The notes: a model not told the origin generated them from the letters alone. A stretch of 64,000 nt of DNA from Paragonimus skrjabini miyazakii (GCA_014338405.1 JTDE01001009.1:30978-94977), one strand, 5' to 3'; counted from the stretch's first letter, positions 12,296 to 27,696 are shown. Numbers and translations: made by a program.

Positions 12296-15200
12296 CGGTA
12301 GGAAAATCACAAGCTCGTTCCGTAGGCATTATTTTCAATTGCGTGTTTGCCATTCATTTTCATTATTTTAACTGCCTGTTGAACTGACTTCATCACTGTT
12401 ATGAGTTTACTTTCTCAGACACAAACCTTTGGAGCACAAGAGACAATTAAATTTTTCTGCCTTGATTCCACTACTGAGTGGCAAAGTACAATTTACCTTG
12501 GTTCCCTGAAAGTGAACACATTTCCACGAAACACTAGTTCTACTAACTTAATTCACAAAAAAACGCAAAATTCTTCAAATCTGTAAATTGCGTTTCGATT
12601 GGAATGCATGCAGTGAGGTAATTTTGTTTTTCTTAAAAGCAACATTAATCAGGGATAACAGTAGCGTAATTAGTACACATCGGACAAGTTAGACAGACTT
12701 TGTGATAGCAATGAAGACTAGCAGTCATATTGGTGCAATTTGATTGTATCTGTAACCCTGCTGAATAAGCTAATATGATCTACTCAAAAGAATCATGCAG
12801 AGTAAATTTTGAGATGAGAAAAACTGATATCACACGGATTTAAAGTATGCTCTCAAACACTCAGGTTCAATAGGTGTACGCATAAAAATGAGTAAGGAAA
12901 ACAACTTTCACAATGCTCGTGAAGATAACCGTTCTTTAAGACCACCAATTTTGATTGACCTGTTATCAAATGTCCTCAGTTAACAGAAGTAAAACTACTG
13001 TACGTCCAGCCACGTTCAACTCAGCATAAGATTGCACGACCTACATTTTCAGGAGCATCGTGTAATTTCTCATAGTTACCCAGACTTTACTGCTGATCCT
13101 CTCAGTTATTGACAAAAGTTGCTCATTAGGGTAGCAAGATAAAAGAGCATCCTGAGTAAAACTTCTGAATGGGTTTATGTACAAATGATGATCCATACTA
13201 CGTACCGTTGGGGAGTTCAAGATAACTGAAATTATCTTAAAATAGCTGTAAGGAAAATGTCATGTTTTTTGCAGTATAGACATACTCATGATTGACGTTT
13301 ATACGAATATAAGGATCGTTACAGTTTCACTCTTATTGAATTGAAAAAGATGCAAATTTTAGGTAACTGGGAAAAATTCTATGTGCAGAACCATATTAAT
13401 AACAAATATTGGCTGGAAGTAAACAGGTTTGTCAGAACTAAACTCAAATTTAATTTTTGTAGATCGGGTTAGTTTTGTTTTGCGACATTTTCTTTCAAAA
13501 ACCGTAATCGTTCACCTTCATCTACAGTGAGACTAAGAGGTTCACCTTTTAATTAACGCTAAAAGCTTAACAAGCGAACCGTTCGGACTTTTGTAGACCG
13601 TTCAATAACAGGAAAGCTGTAGTATTCACAGCAGTTGAGAAAGTACGGCAACCGGATAAATGCGATTGGCAGCACCAATTATGTAAGATCTGCTGGGAAT
13701 CTTAACAGTATGACACGGAACCTGATGAAGAGTCGGCAAGACTGTCCAGCTGGCCCTTAGAATGACAAAATGGCAGATTACTTCATTCGAGCCTAGATTA
13801 AGACTTTTCACCAGAAGTACAGGTTTTAAACGGGTTTCATTAGTAGTATGAGGTTACAAATGATCCATTCGGCTCATATATAAAACTGAAATAGAGTCGT
13901 GTGTAATGGTCAAGTTAGCAGAAATCAGATGGAAGATAGTTAGAACAGATAATGCACTGTCCGATTGTGTATTGGTGTGTGTACATTTAAGACGTTTTGT
14001 AGAAACGAGTGATCGGCGCACGATGAAGTGTGATTCGGATGATTAAGGAAGTGAAGTTCACATGGTTTGTGCACGGCTCGCCCAGTGTTGCGGAAAGCTT
14101 ATACGAACTTCTTTTGATCACTTCTGATTGCAATCATCTCTGCCATTCAAAACAAACCGACTCGACATTTCGGGGGTGGCCACGTGACAAATTCCAAATA
14201 AATGTGAAAGCTCTATCGACCCCGATTTTGTAATTACTGTCGGTTAGAAAGCAATGCAATTATGATTTCTTTTTTGGTGGAACAAAGTGCAAAAAATGCA
14301 ACGTTTTATTTTTCTTCTCAAGTTAATTAAAGATTCGAAAAAACAAATGAGAAAGTTATAATTCATATTTGTTCTGCAAAGTATATGGTTAGTCCTGAAG
14401 CTTTTGTGCTATAAACTTCTGCAGTTTTTTTGAATCTGCCTACAGACGGTCGATTCGAACTCACTGTCAGGCAGTGGAAAACAGTTCTGCTGATCAGGAC
14501 TGGATCTCACAGTGTTATAAACCTGTTTTGATAAATGTCAGTTTCAGTGCGGTAAGCTAATTTCGGGCTCTCCAGTTTCTTACTAACCAAATGAAATATT
14601 TTACGATTCGTACGTCAGAAGACACTCGGCTCTCGGATAGTCAATACATTTTAGTCTGTGTAAAGTGTGGTCAAAGCATGCCCAGTCTGAGATTCATAAC
14701 CATAAAATTTTGATCTACATTATCCTTATACAGCTCAGCATGACCCATTTTTGGCAAGTTCACAAGGTTTAATTTTTCTGATTTGTCTCCAGTTTAAGCC
14801 TGACTAACTAGAAGGACACGTCCAATGTCACACCAAAAAAAGAATTAACCCTAAATGATTTATGTCAAAACTTGTCTGGTGAATTCAAATCTGCGCGTAA
14901 AAAAGTTAACTGTCCAACCGTCATCAGTGCGCAAAGAGCCGACTGGTACACCCTTATTTGCATTGCTTTACCGGTTCCTACTACCTTCCGGTTCAGTTTT
15001 CATTTCATTACCTCGAATGAATAAGTTACACACTGAAGAGGACATCCGAGGAAACATTTGCTCTCATTTCATTTTTGACAGTCACGTTTGCGCGTCACTC
15101 GTTACTAATTGCCTAGCGATTAGAGACTGATACATTTGTAAAGTAGAAAACTGGGTAAAACATCACAGCTAGACATTGCTTGAAATGGACAACACCTAAT

Positions 15201-18200
15201 TCATCATTGTCATGTGAGATGAAACCTCGCGGTGGTATGCAGATTCCACAATCAGTCAGTCAACTTGTTTTGAGCCACGTTTCTGCGTACCCAAGACCAA
15301 TACCTTTTGGGTAAATGTCTGAAGTCAGTATTATGATTGAGCTGATTAACTCAAAGCAGCTCATCAAAAAAACGTCATCCGTTGACTTTTCAGCGACTTG
15401 TTTTCAATTAATTGACGTTAGAATAATTTAGATAGAATAATGATATGATCACTTTTGTTCAGTTGCCTCCACACAGCTCTTAGTCTTTGTACACTGACGC
15501 ATATGTCACTCGGTAGATAATCCGTTATTCAATTAACGTTCCATTCTGCCATGTTCTCTCGTTTCTCACTTATACTGATAAAAATACTGATCTAGCAAGT
15601 CCTTCTTTAATCTCATTGCAACAAAATTCGTAAATTATTCAGTTAAGTGTCGGAAACATAAAACATATATATGGACATTACTAACTAAGTTATTACGATT
15701 CAAAGTCATTGAAAACAACTCCATTCAGTAGTGGTAGTTTTATACCAGTTTAGATGTATTTTACACTGTTTACGTTGAAAAACAGTATGGACTTCGACAT
15801 GGTGACTTTTATCAATTCTTGTTGAAAAGTTTTATTTATTGTCACAGCACGAAATACTATCAAACCAAGAATGAAGTGTTCTGTAATCTCTCGGTTTTAG
15901 GTTAAGCACCAGGAAGCAATAGAAAAACCATATCAAACAGTGCTCTAAACCACGGTTTCCAGTGTTCTTTGGCCTCCAGTCAAGAAGTTGGATGCCTCTT
16001 ATCTGGGCAATCTTCAGAGCAACTGCCTTCGTTTCTCAAACCCAATTCATGCATTTTCCACTGGGCTGCAACTTCTAGCCTAACTTACTACATTCAAACA
16101 ATGTAAGATTTAACGGAAAATGATTTGACATTCGTTAGATGTGACCAAGCCGGCAAATCCTGTAGGGCAAGACGGACAGATAATGCTGCTAAACCAGCCA
16201 TTCTATGCGTTTTTGCACCTGGGGATTCAAGTTGCGAGTATTATCAGAAATGATGCGAACTAGTAATCCGTATCCAACTTTATGCATGTAAAAACTGTTG
16301 ACGTGGCAAACTGCCTACTTTGAACTTTCGTTAATTCTTTTCTGTAATACATACCCTAAGCGCGATTAGTTCTGATACTCTAATTACCCGCTTGCCCCAT
16401 AAGATCAAAAGTTTTATGTTCCTTATTAAAGACCTTGATAAGGCTGTCCACATTTCGTAACTGGCTTTCCACCGTTTTCCCTGAAGTTTTGCTTCGATGA
16501 TTTTACAATAATCGGGCAGGAAGTTGATTGAAATACACCGGCAATACAAGTTAATACAAAGAATGTTCATGATCTTCACAGTAATAAAAATTTAGGCCAT
16601 TCATTTTGTCTAATGTCAGCTTCTCAAAATTGTTTTTATCGTATAATAAAACGCTAAATAAAATTTGATCGGTGATTTCAGGAGAGTTATCAACAAATTA
16701 AAAACTGTTGTTGGCATAAGTAAACGCTTGATATTTATCGCATTTCAGAAATCGTCTAAGAATAGTTCTCAGCAAACTAGACGGAGCAAAACTTTTAAGT
16801 TTATGACATTAAGTCGTTTAAACAACCAATAGGGTTCATGACCTTTTGATTTCCATGACGGTAATTTGCATTTTGAATATTGTCGGAAAATTTAAATCTT
16901 TCATAAGGCATCAAAACGGACTAGAACCCAAAGATGATTAGAGTTGACATTAATTGCTTTTTTTTAAAAAAACACGTCGTTTATTGCTTGGATGTACTGC
17001 TATACTTTTCAGCATATGGAGTTGCTTGCCAGCGATACCAGATTCATCTTCTCTCTATGGGAATTTGTGCCAGACGTGAATATTGGATCCACTATCTAAT
17101 CAATTCGACCGGCACTCATAGTATCGTAAATGTAACAAACACTTCGCATTCTATCTATATATGGTTAGAAATGGGTGTTTTGTCAGTCGAACGTGAAAGT
17201 AATAGTACTTAAAATATTGGTGTCTACTATGAAGTGATGATAACGATCACTTAAAATCTTCTCCCAGAAACCTTCCTCATGTCCGGTAAGGATACTGCAC
17301 TTAAACAAGAAAGATTAACATCCACGTCGCGATACATAACACGTTTGTCTGCTCTGTCCTAGTTTGTACTTTCATTTTTTTAATGTTTTATATTTTCTGA
17401 CTAACAATGTGAATGAATTTTAACGTGTTCACGCTGAATGTGAATGTGTATTCCTTGAGAGTTAGTTAAGTTGTGATCGCAAACTATGATTCAGAAATTT
17501 ACTAGCTAACCCCGCCTCCATTATTGGGATGCCTACGCCCCCACCAAAAGAAGTGACAAGGTATAATTTGAACCTCTCTTCTGGCAGGTATTCCTTAACA
17601 ATTTGGAATGCTTGCTTCGCAAGTAAAATAACTGGATCTTCGAGTGTACACCACACCAACTAATGACTTTGTTCAATTTTTTTGTTCACAGTGTGTATTA
17701 ACGGGTATTTTATAGTCGATGCAAAAAGGCAGAACTTCATAGATGAAATTGTAGAGGCTTTCGCAAAGTGTACCACAGTTGAACTTGGTAAGCTCGCCTG
17801 TCTCGCCGTCAATCGCCTCCAAACATCTCCCTCTTGCTCCTCATAGTGTTCACATTTAGCAGTTCCCGATTTTCACTTAACAAATAATGAGTCGGTGCAG
17901 TGCATTATTATCCACCATCCCGGGGATCTAATTACGGAAATTTTCATCCTCTGTCTGTTATAACGGATGAAACATTTATTTTCCACTTACTGGCGACATA
18001 ACAAAATATAGCACTAGTTAACAGTATTGAGGTTATGCATTAAACATGCATTTTTTAGTTTTAGACATCTAGACTATATACAGATACATAAAAAGCGGTT
18101 CATGGAACTAAGATATTCAATTCCTGGAAGTGTTTTCCTGTTTTAACACAGGTTTTAATAATTAACATTTTTCCCCCATTTCATAGCACAACGCTCAGAC

Positions 18201-18334
18201 TGGTATAGCAAATTTTTGCTTGATTGGAAGTTTCACATAATCGTTCCCTTAAAAGTGTTTTGCAAGGGGGTTAATTTGAATGAGACCTAACTGTTAGATT
18301 GATTACTCAATTTAGGTTTGCACTAATGTTCTGG
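12296..18334. other. Intergenic stretch without recognisable genes
   Basis: About 6 kb, AT-rich. Reading frames are short and lack motifs. The segment at 15960-16240 is somewhat richer in GC and may be an old repeat, but nothing in it could be identified. Confidence 0.4.
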
Positions 18335-18420
18335 TTTCCTGGCTCAGCCGACAGCGTACTCAATACTCTGGACATTCTGGTTCTGTCGCTGGTTCGAACT
18401 CATTCAAAGCCCTGTGTTTT
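18335..18420 (+). repeat. tRNA-like head of a probable SINE
   Basis: A sequence fitting the pol III A box, TGGCTCAGCCG, is followed about 55 bases downstream by a B box, GGTTCGAACTC, fitting the GGTTCGANNC consensus. The intervening sequence and the missing T-stem pairing argue against a functional tRNA gene, so a tRNA-derived SINE head or a tRNA pseudogene is more likely. The body and tail of the element were not delimited. Confidence 0.4.
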
Positions 18421-20084
18421 CAAAGTTAGGTCTCATCTGACCTGTAACGTATGTCGTTTAAAATTCCCAACCGGTGGTAGCAATACAAAAATGGCATTAA
18501 CAGTGAGAGGTCAACAAAAATAAACTATTTCATTTATAACTTATATTTAAATGTACGAAACCTCTCAGTGGCCAATCTGTTGTACCGCTCATAATGCATT
18601 TTCATTACGACAATCTAACTGTATGCTGTCACATAATGAGAATTATACCACACGGTATGGCAGAAAAAGTGAACGTAGGCTGGCAAACAAAATAATAAGT
18701 TTAATCAGACAAAATCGGAAACAAACGGTCTAGTTCATTGTTTTTCACTCAGTTTTTCGAAATTTATTAGACAGTATGGTTTAGTTCTGTTCAGAGAAGA
18801 CCCTAAAGAAAGATGGCTAACGTTCTATCCTCAGAATCGAAAACGGTTGTATTCAGATTCACCACACCGGCAACTACCATAACTGCAAAACTAGTGTGAA
18901 AACTGTTCAACACTTTTTCGTTAAAGGTTTCATAGATTTAATTGCGAATTAATCCCACATTTGGTATATTCATACTCATGTAAATGACCTCGTACGTAGC
19001 ATCCCCTGGAAGGTCGGTCGCCTGGGTACTACATGTGTCAGTGGCTAAGTGTGTTATTGTTACCAACCTTTGAGCCAGTGTAAACTGAATCTGTATTTTA
19101 CCAAGCGCACTTAATCCAATGAACCTGTTACTGTGTGTCCTACGTTGAACCGTCGACCTGAGCTATGTGCGTGACAACCTCGATGATCGTTTTACTTAAT
19201 TGTTACCGTAGTTTCAAGAGACTGGGTTGTATAAATGTACAAGTCAACGTTTACCGCAGAATTTATCGTCTCTTTTCCTAAGTGTTTTAGAGTTCTCGAT
19301 GATCTGACCTGTTTAATTATCTGTCAATTGATTACAGTTTGCCATTTGATAAATGAAAATATCATTTGTGAATTGCAGTCAACAAACATTTACTATCACG
19401 TAATTCACACAAGCAGAACAAGTTAGAACAATAATGTCAATCATTACCACATTTTCCCAGAAACAGTGCTGCTGGCATTGGCGTGACACAGTTAGTGAAC
19501 ATAGCTCACTAGATCCAGGTCGTTGGAGAAATTTTAGCACGTTTTGACAGTGCATTCTGAAGAGAGACTTGGAGAAACCCAGATGCGCTTGTAATATGAA
19601 TACCATAGCCAGTAACATTATTTATCAAAGCCTTTTGTGCGAACGGCCTCAGTTTAAGGCTCCGTACGGCATCTCACATACACGGATCACATCAATATTA
19701 CCAACCAATGTTTTACAGTTAGCAATGCCAGTTGACTGTGTGTAACAGTTCGACGTTGCTACAAGTGCAGGTCTGCTAGTTGTCGAAAATCACGACAGAT
19801 GGACTGAAGAATTTGGCATTGAATGTAGGTTAAACGTACGGCGACTGAAGCTTGAGTAGTATGAATCCTTGGAAAGTCACGAGTAATAGACTTATTAGAG
19901 CCCCTCAATTCCAGACTCTGTTTAGTCTGAAGGACAACAGCCGGTTCAGTAGATTCAGCGAATATGGGCACTAACGACATGCTGCCCTTGGATGTGACCC
20001 TTCTACTCATTAATATGCCACTGGAAGAAACTATTGGTCACATATGTACCCATATCGTAACAAATTAATGTTGGAACCTCCAGG
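18421..20084. other. Intergenic stretch without recognisable genes
   Basis: No supported feature. The N-terminal part of the Penelope-like element that follows may extend back into this stretch but is too decayed to read. Confidence 0.4.
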
Positions 20085-21125
20085 AAAGTAGTAAACGGAC
20101 TATTGCTGTTTTACAACTATAATGTCTGAATTCACTTTAATGGAGATCTATGCAGTTAGTAAGACGAAGTAGCAAAGAGTCCACCTCTAGGCCCGGTACT
20201 CGCAGATATATTCATAAGTTAACTAGGGACTACTGAATTTAATCACATCGTAATTAAATAAACGTCCTAGAAGCGTTATGTGAGCAAAGGATTTTTCTTA
20301 TTTCAAGATCAGGTCAGCCGAGATCAATAATTAGAGTTTCACATCGAGTTAGCACATCATGGCAGGCTGTCGTTCCTGAGCGTCACAGAAAAAGACAGAG
20401 ACGGAAAATACGTACACCTTTACGGTTTCTTTCCGTTGAAACACAAAAGAAATTTGTTGCGTTTTCTGGCAAACAGAGCACAAAAGGTCCGCATACTGAA
20501 TACTAACCAGGATGAAGTAACGTGTATTCGGAAAACGTCCAGTGAAAATGGATACCCCGAAAAATTCACAAGCAGAAATTCACATTCTGGTAGGAAACGT
20601 GAGCTCGTTCACACGGTGGGGAAAAGGTCGATATTCCTCTCTCCATCATATAACTGTGATGCCAACAATGAAGTAAATAAACATGGACCTTGAAATGCTA
20701 GCGGGACCATCTACTTGAGAAAAGGACGTGTCGTATCATCTGACACCTGTCCGGTACTGGTGCCTTTCCTGAAGGATAGTATATCCAGATTTTGTTCGCC
20801 TCTTCTGTTTACGTTCATTTGATGTTGCCTAACAGTTTACACTTGAAGAACAACAAGGTGGCTGTCAGAGAGATTTCGTGAACACTTCCTGAAAGGACTT
20901 CGCAACGTTTCAACAAAGCCAATTCCCATGTGATCAGCTCCCACTTAGTTGAGATTGGTCATCAAACAAATCCGGGTAAAGTCCCTGAGCTTGTCAAACC
21001 CATTTTAGAGCTGTTCCAGTGCGACTGTTATCAGCAGTCAAGGCTATTGCCATCAAACCGTAAAACTCTTATCTGCGTGCCCAGAAACTGTCCCTACACT
21101 CTCTAGCTCCCTTGCCTAATTATTC
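20085..21125 (+). mobile_element. Degenerate Penelope-like element (reverse transcriptase and GIY-YIG endonuclease)
   Basis: Penelope-like retroelements encode a reverse transcriptase fused to a C-terminal GIY-YIG endonuclease, and both are recognisable here across frameshifts. At 20108-20219 one frame reads LLLFYNYNV, then HFNGDLC, then SPPLGPVLADIFIS, which is the family's FNGxxYRQxDGVAMGSPLGPVLADIF block. A mangled RYVDD-type box lies at about 20273-20310. At 20440-20693 the connector shows RAQKV, a ...NGYPEKF motif and a relic of the LPYKGD motif. At 20815-21120 the endonuclease reads YT*RTTRWLSERFREH and ends with the LICVPRN segment (normally LCVQKxF). Stops and frameshifts make it inactive. 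No terminal repeats were found. Confidence 0.8.
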
Positions 21126-24100
21126 CACAGGCGCTTGACACCAACGAATGCATGTCTCATGGGAGGCAAATGTGACACTGTAAGGCATTCACGAACAACC
21201 GCAACTTCCCCCACTAGACTGTGATGCACATTGCCTTCGTGATTTTTACTAACCCAATTGCTTTGTCGTAACTTTCGTTTATAAATTGAACTCATAAGAC
21301 TGAGGAGAGTTACTGTAAACAGCTGTCTTCAAAATTGACTCCACATAAAGTCATGTCTCTAATGACTTTTTTAACACTCAAGTAAGGTCACTTTAGATGT
21401 ATACTACAGATATTTCGGTCGATCCAACCAGTTGCGGCACCCAGGCTGTGATCAATAAGCAGACGCTAGTTCAAAAGTGAGGAAAGTTAAAATGAGATAT
21501 TGGTTGCTATCAGGATAGCATGAAAAACCACTAGTAAACTGGTGAGTTGAAAAATTCAAATCATAAACTAGTCCAGTGAAGAACCACCAATGCGAACAAT
21601 TTTAGTCATACAACGCTACAAACGGGTATGTACGAAAAACAACAAATAACTTTAGGAAAATTTGTAAAATATCTGTAAACCCTGGAAATCTTCCTTATGA
21701 ATAGAAACAGACGGTAGCTTATCACTACTACTGTGTTAACCGTTAGTAGCCGCCAGTTTACTGTATTTCAACATACCATAGTTAGTAGGTTTGCATTTTG
21801 TCAACCCAACTGCTTACATATATTTACATTATTTTTTACCTTCGTCACAGTGTACTAACTCTATCTTGAATTTTTGCTCTAACGCCATCTGTTAATGTCT
21901 ACATACTTTCGTTTGTCTCACTGCTAGATCGATATTGTCTATGTTCGTGGCTCCTCACTCGAGCTTCTCGCGGTCTGACTTCTGATCACTTTCTCGAAAG
22001 CTGGTCAAGTTCCTGTTGGTTTTGTGCGATATCCTGGTTGTGACCACTAAACTGCTCATATCTTATCTGTTCGAAAAGTTGCTTGTCACTTGATCATAGT
22101 TTGTGTAATTTAACAGATAACATCGCTCAAAACGGATCTGCAGAGTACATTTTACACTCGCTTACTTGTGACCCGAAATTCTGAACGTATTTCATACGTC
22201 ATTGTTTATTATGACTGGTTTATAAAGTCATAAGCTCACTTGGATGGTATGTACTGCAGACTTGCCAAATCACCTGATCTTTCAGTAGAAAAATCTATTT
22301 TGGTAAACAGCCCGTTCCAATTGTACTGTGGTGTATGGTTGGTTTTTACAGTTCTGCCTCTTGGCTTCATCTATCCCCCCAAAGTTCAAATCACGACGGT
22401 CGCCTTACGATATATTCTGGTGCAAATTTCACATAGATAGCTTCACAGTAAATTATTAGTCACGAGCCTGTTGTCCTTTACCCGCTTTTATTAATACGCA
22501 TACAATGTTTGAGCAAAACTTTTCAAGGTGTAACCCGTAATTACAGTTTCAGTCAATAGTTAACTCGATGCCAGTCCACATTGTTCATTTTTAAAACAAC
22601 GAATGTATCTTTGGATTTCGAAGGCAAGGCATCAAAAACCTGAACATAGAAATAACTCTTTTGTTAGCATTTTTGTCATCAGCCTTGTTGAATACACTAG
22701 GCAAACACGAGATACATGCAGTTTTTCTAGTATATCTACTGGCAAATTATATAGTTTTTGAAAATTGCACATCGTAGACTAGGAAACTTACGCAACCATT
22801 AGTTCAGTGTACAGCTGTAACATGTTAGACCAATACATAATTTTGTGTTTTGATGAATTGCAGTTTTGAGTTTCACTTTTTGGAAGAACGACGAAGTTAG
22901 GGAGAATGTATTTCAGCACTAAATAAACGAATGTTACTAGAGAAACTTGTGATTGTTCGAAACCTAATCCACGGCAACTCAAAGGGGTCCAGTGCGCACA
23001 TAGCTGGCAGGTGAAATATCACTAACGGATATATACATGTATCCGTTATGCAGTACGAAATGTTCATGCAGGTGATTATAACACAGCAAGCTACAGCGAA
23101 GCATTTGTAGCGACTTGCATGCTTTCCTTTTGCCAGTGATGTTGCGACCACATTGTCATTTACGATGTCGACATCGAGGGGACCGGTTTTGCATTATAAC
23201 GTTCATGAGCCAGTAAATTTTACTATATTTCCAACACTAGCTATTTTAAAAAATGTTTTGCTTTGACACGAAGTTTGGTCCATTCTGCTGTAAATAAATA
23301 AAGAATTTCCTCCACCGTCTCCGGATGTGTGTATTTTGGTGTCCAAAGTTTGACGTATAAGGTCGAATTTTGTAGTAAACTTGAGCCCGCAGTAGCCGCG
23401 AACTGGGGAAAGAGTGAGCAATATTTGAAGGACAGCTCTGTTCTAGCGGTGTCAACGTTGTTCGTTAGACTAAGAGCAGGTTAATATGTACTCCACATGT
23501 AGTGTTTACTGCGTGATTAATACTCTATTAATTTTGTATTCTATCCAACGTTGCTTGGCTGATTACGGTTCAATAAAGAATCCTTTTTTAAGTTATCGGC
23601 AGAAACTTCACCGTTGTGAATTTGAAAGATTCACACACCGTGTAATCGTCAAGACTTACAACCGTATTGACCTAAAGAGATGTTAAAATAATCAAAACAA
23701 ACAACTCTCCGAGCGCACAAGCAAGTCTAAAATTTTTCCTAACACACTCCCGGTTGATATCGACAAAAGTGATCAGAATACGGGTTAGTCTTTCGTTGGA
23801 TAATTTACTGTCTGCTAAATGAATTTTGGGATGAAGCTACATACGACTTTACCGTGAATGCGAAATATACTTAAAGACGCATTATATTTAACTTATCAAA
23901 AGCTGTTGCTTACGCCTACTGCCAAATTAAGCACAACTGCTCCAAGTGGCCTGAACTACATAATGGCTAAGCTAATCGTTCTCGTAGGAAGTTCATTTAT
24001 CACCTTTATTAGTTTGAACCATAAGAATAACAGGAATAGTTTAAACCTCAATGATAAACTAACAACTCAGTCGTGGTTTAGTTGGAACGTTCTCTGAAAG

Positions 24101-27100
24101 AATAACTGGATATGTGCTTTTGGTTAAAATTCAGACATCAGCTCTCCATTTAATCACGTGTGAGGTATAATAATAACAACGATAGATGTGAATACGTAGC
24201 CATTTGCAATTAAACCAGGTGACACACTGTTTGACATATCGTCGCTACTCTGCAATTGGGAAATCATTCAAGGTAATTCGCGGAATGGTAATTATTAATG
24301 TATTTCACATGACAGCTGCAGGAGAACTGGTAGTTAATAATAACAACAGTGTTTTTTAATAGATAACAAACAGGGCAGCGGAGAGTAATTTTGAACTGAA
24401 AGACAGAAACTGACTATTGGCAGAATTCAGAAGCTGTCTTTTATTGTTATCGCATAAATTTGGTAGGTTATGATACAGTTGTTTTGTTTTGTGGTCTTGA
24501 GTATGGTTATACTATTTACTACTTGGAGTGGTCATAATTTGTTTTCACATGTTATTTAGCTTGGACCCAAGACAGCGGTGGTCATAGGAGTAACAAACTG
24601 TGTCTCCCGACATACCAATCATAATGTCTCTTTTTGCATTCTAAAATGATAATGAGCTCACAATTATTGTGCGAAGGGCTTCCTTTTTTCTAGCGACTCA
24701 AAATATTTTGATGGCTTATGTTAATTAAGTTATCCAATCTTTTCTCATACTACCTGCATTCTGTCGGACTATTTTTAAATGGCCATCGTTTACAATTACT
24801 TGAGGAAAACAACTCACTGCTTATTTCATGTGGCTTTATTAGCAAACACTTTGACTACTGAAGCTTAAACAGCTCTTTATTTTTTACCACCAGAATTTTC
24901 CCAAATCATTATATTCACAGTAACAGTAATGTTTGTGTAGAGTATGGTCTTCAACGTAGAGATTGACAATTGTCAAAAACTGTCGTAATATCCTTCCAGT
25001 TGTCCAGTTTGTCATACAACAGCCATGCTGATCGAAATCTTCCACTTTTCTCAGTCAACTGCCTTCTACATTTTATTCACGGTCATTAAGGTTCTTTGGT
25101 GATGTGCACCATTTTGACATCTTTTGTACACACAACTTGATATTCAATTTTGAACGTGATATTAGAAGGACGTTTTCAGTGAACTGGCATGTGTCTCAAA
25201 GTTTGATATTTGACCGTCATGGTTGCGTCATCACGCTGCATGTTTCAAGTTCACGCATGGTTAGTTTCAAATTATATATACGCAAAACCTGGAAGATTCC
25301 GGTGGATAAAACTGATTGCCATGGAAGTGCGCTTGAAATCCTGAAAGCAGATTATGTAGAAGTTAAATAGAAACTTAATGCATGTATCTATATATGCGTA
25401 CACCCACCATGCAGAATATTGTAATGCATGAAGATTGAAGCTATCAGAGTGGGTCATTCTGAAAGCCAAACACTAGTTTCGTGCGTAAAGCTGAATATTT
25501 CTCTAATTGTGGTTCTATTGTGTTTCTTATCTCATGTTCAGTTTTTACATATTTTATAAACCAAAATTTTTGACCTTTCTTCGGCAGAACAATAGTTGTA
25601 CGCAATAAAATAAAATATTTCTATTGGGCCTAATTACTTCCCCAATGAAGACCACGTGATTAAACAACTTTTTTATCTCCAGCCTAGTGATTCCAATTCC
25701 AACTGAATAATTACCGTCATACTATTTGATTTGGCCTCATTCCTGTTCATTCAGACATGATGGAAGTAGATTAGGAATTTCTTCCATAAAACAGAGATGA
25801 AAAAGTCTAACACATCTGCCTGACCTTAACATAAATCAAATTACTCAGAAACGGCTTTAAACGGTGACTGACCCTGGGATTATTAAACATGGTTATCGGT
25901 TATTCCGCATACATAAAGTAGCACCTTATAAATTTAACAAATTTTCTAAGTTGCTTCTTGATGACAAAATTAAAATGTTTGGCTGCTTCAAAGTTTCGTA
26001 GTCAATGCGAGAAATTTTGTAGAGAGTACCCAAACAAAAACATCACAAAATGGTAGTGAAATTGATGCATAACCTACAGTAAGACTTATGATGCGCATAT
26101 CGAATACATTCAAAAAGATGTCGTTTTTGCTTAAAAAATTGGCAATTACAAGAAAGCATAGAAATGTCTGCGTGACTTGGAAGCGTCTGAATTCTTTACG
26201 GTTATTTAACAAGAGTCCGTCTTCTTTCAGATGACTGACTAACATTAAGAATGATAAAACCGATCAAGACGCATCCTGGACAGTGAAATCCAAAAGAGTC
26301 TATAGTATGCAGTTCGGTGAATGAGCCATCAGCTTCATGGAAATAAAAGTATTCACCCCAAGATACATAATTTTTGGTTACTAACTACGGAAAATCTGTT
26401 TACTAGTCCGTAATTAAGGCTACCATCAGCACTAGAAACTCTGCTCAAGTACTGAGAACTAACTGTCAGAAATTCCACTACGATGTACACACTATATTTA
26501 TATTCTGTAATACAACCAAGTTCTGTACGTGACGTAAGATTCTTTTAGATATTGCTCTAATGTGATCTGTTGCATCATACTTGCTTTCATTAACAATAGT
26601 ATAATTTACACTCGGGCATCATTAGAATCTAGTGCCATTGGCTTGAAAGGCACTATTACCTCTTTTCCAGCAATCGTATTGGTATGGTCTGCCAATGCTT
26701 CGAGAGTGCAGCATATCGTGATGCCCCATGTGTCACCATCTCAATATTTCCTATTTGGTCTGCAGATGACATTGAGTGAATATGTTTATGCTTCAGCTGT
26801 ATCATGAATCTAAGGCATACGCCTTTCTATGTCTGGCACTGATATTTCTCACCGGACTTGAAACGTTTACAAATGGCGAAGAACAGTCAAGATCAAAACT
26901 GTTTAGCCTACATTACGAACGTAAAACATCCGATATTTAAAGCCACCATCTAAGTGAAATACCGAAGCAAGTTGGTCATCTTCTGGAGAATCACCTATCT
27001 GTCTGATCATTTGATGATCTGTGTGCTGTAATTTTAGGTGGAAACTTCAGAGAGAACTGCCTCATAACCTTGTAATATCAGACACACAATTACTGTTCCA

Positions 27101-27690
27101 ATTTTTATATAGAACATATTGTTCGTTGAATTAAACAGAATTAAACTACGCATGTCAGCCATTTTAACTATAGTCGAGAAGTGGAGATTCCTTTACCAAA
27201 TCCAACACCGACTATCTTTAGTGACAATAGAGCAGTGCATTGGTGTCGGTAGTTCTGAAGGCCTGAAAGAAATCTTGTGAACTGTCTGCCCAGTTATGCA
27301 ACGTTTCGAATACGTTGGTTCACCGTTTTGCACGAGGTTGGCCGCTACTCCAGTGAATTTTGGCTTATCATTCGCAAGTGGAGAGGGAGTAAACCATGAG
27401 TCAACTTTATATAGTATATTTGGTATTAACCTGTGACCAAGGCGCAGTAAGCTAAAAAATATCTCTAAAAAATCATATTTTATTTAATGTGCAAATTAAT
27501 AAAAATTTATCCAGTGATAACACAGCTTCTCTGTACACGTTTGCAGTTAGAATATGACAGATATGAGCGGCATGCGCAGACGAGTGTGGATTATAAACAG
27601 AATTTCTAAAATCTAACATACACTATTAACAGAAAACCTTCTCTTTTTAATGCACCTTTTCATGAAACAAGTCAGTTAGAGTATTTCCGT
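21126..27690. other. Intergenic stretch without recognisable genes
   Basis: About 6.5 kb of AT-rich sequence downstream of the protocadherin 3' end. Many frames of 60-90 codons are present on both strands, but none has a recognisable motif or convincing splice boundaries. Confidence 0.4.
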
Positions 27691-27696
27691 TTTATT
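27691..27696 (-). promoter_or_regulatory. Candidate polyadenylation signal for the protocadherin-like gene
   Basis: AATAAA on the minus strand, 159 nt downstream of the stop codon at 27855. It is the first such hexamer seen after the stop and would give a short 3' UTR. The cleavage site is not resolved, and another AATAAA-like site lies about 215 nt further on. Confidence 0.5.

Noticed and set aside
17462..17659. Minus-strand 65-codon frame with a protein-like composition (GGGVGIPIMEAG)
   Set aside because: No convincing splice sites and no family recognised. The length is within chance for this sequence.
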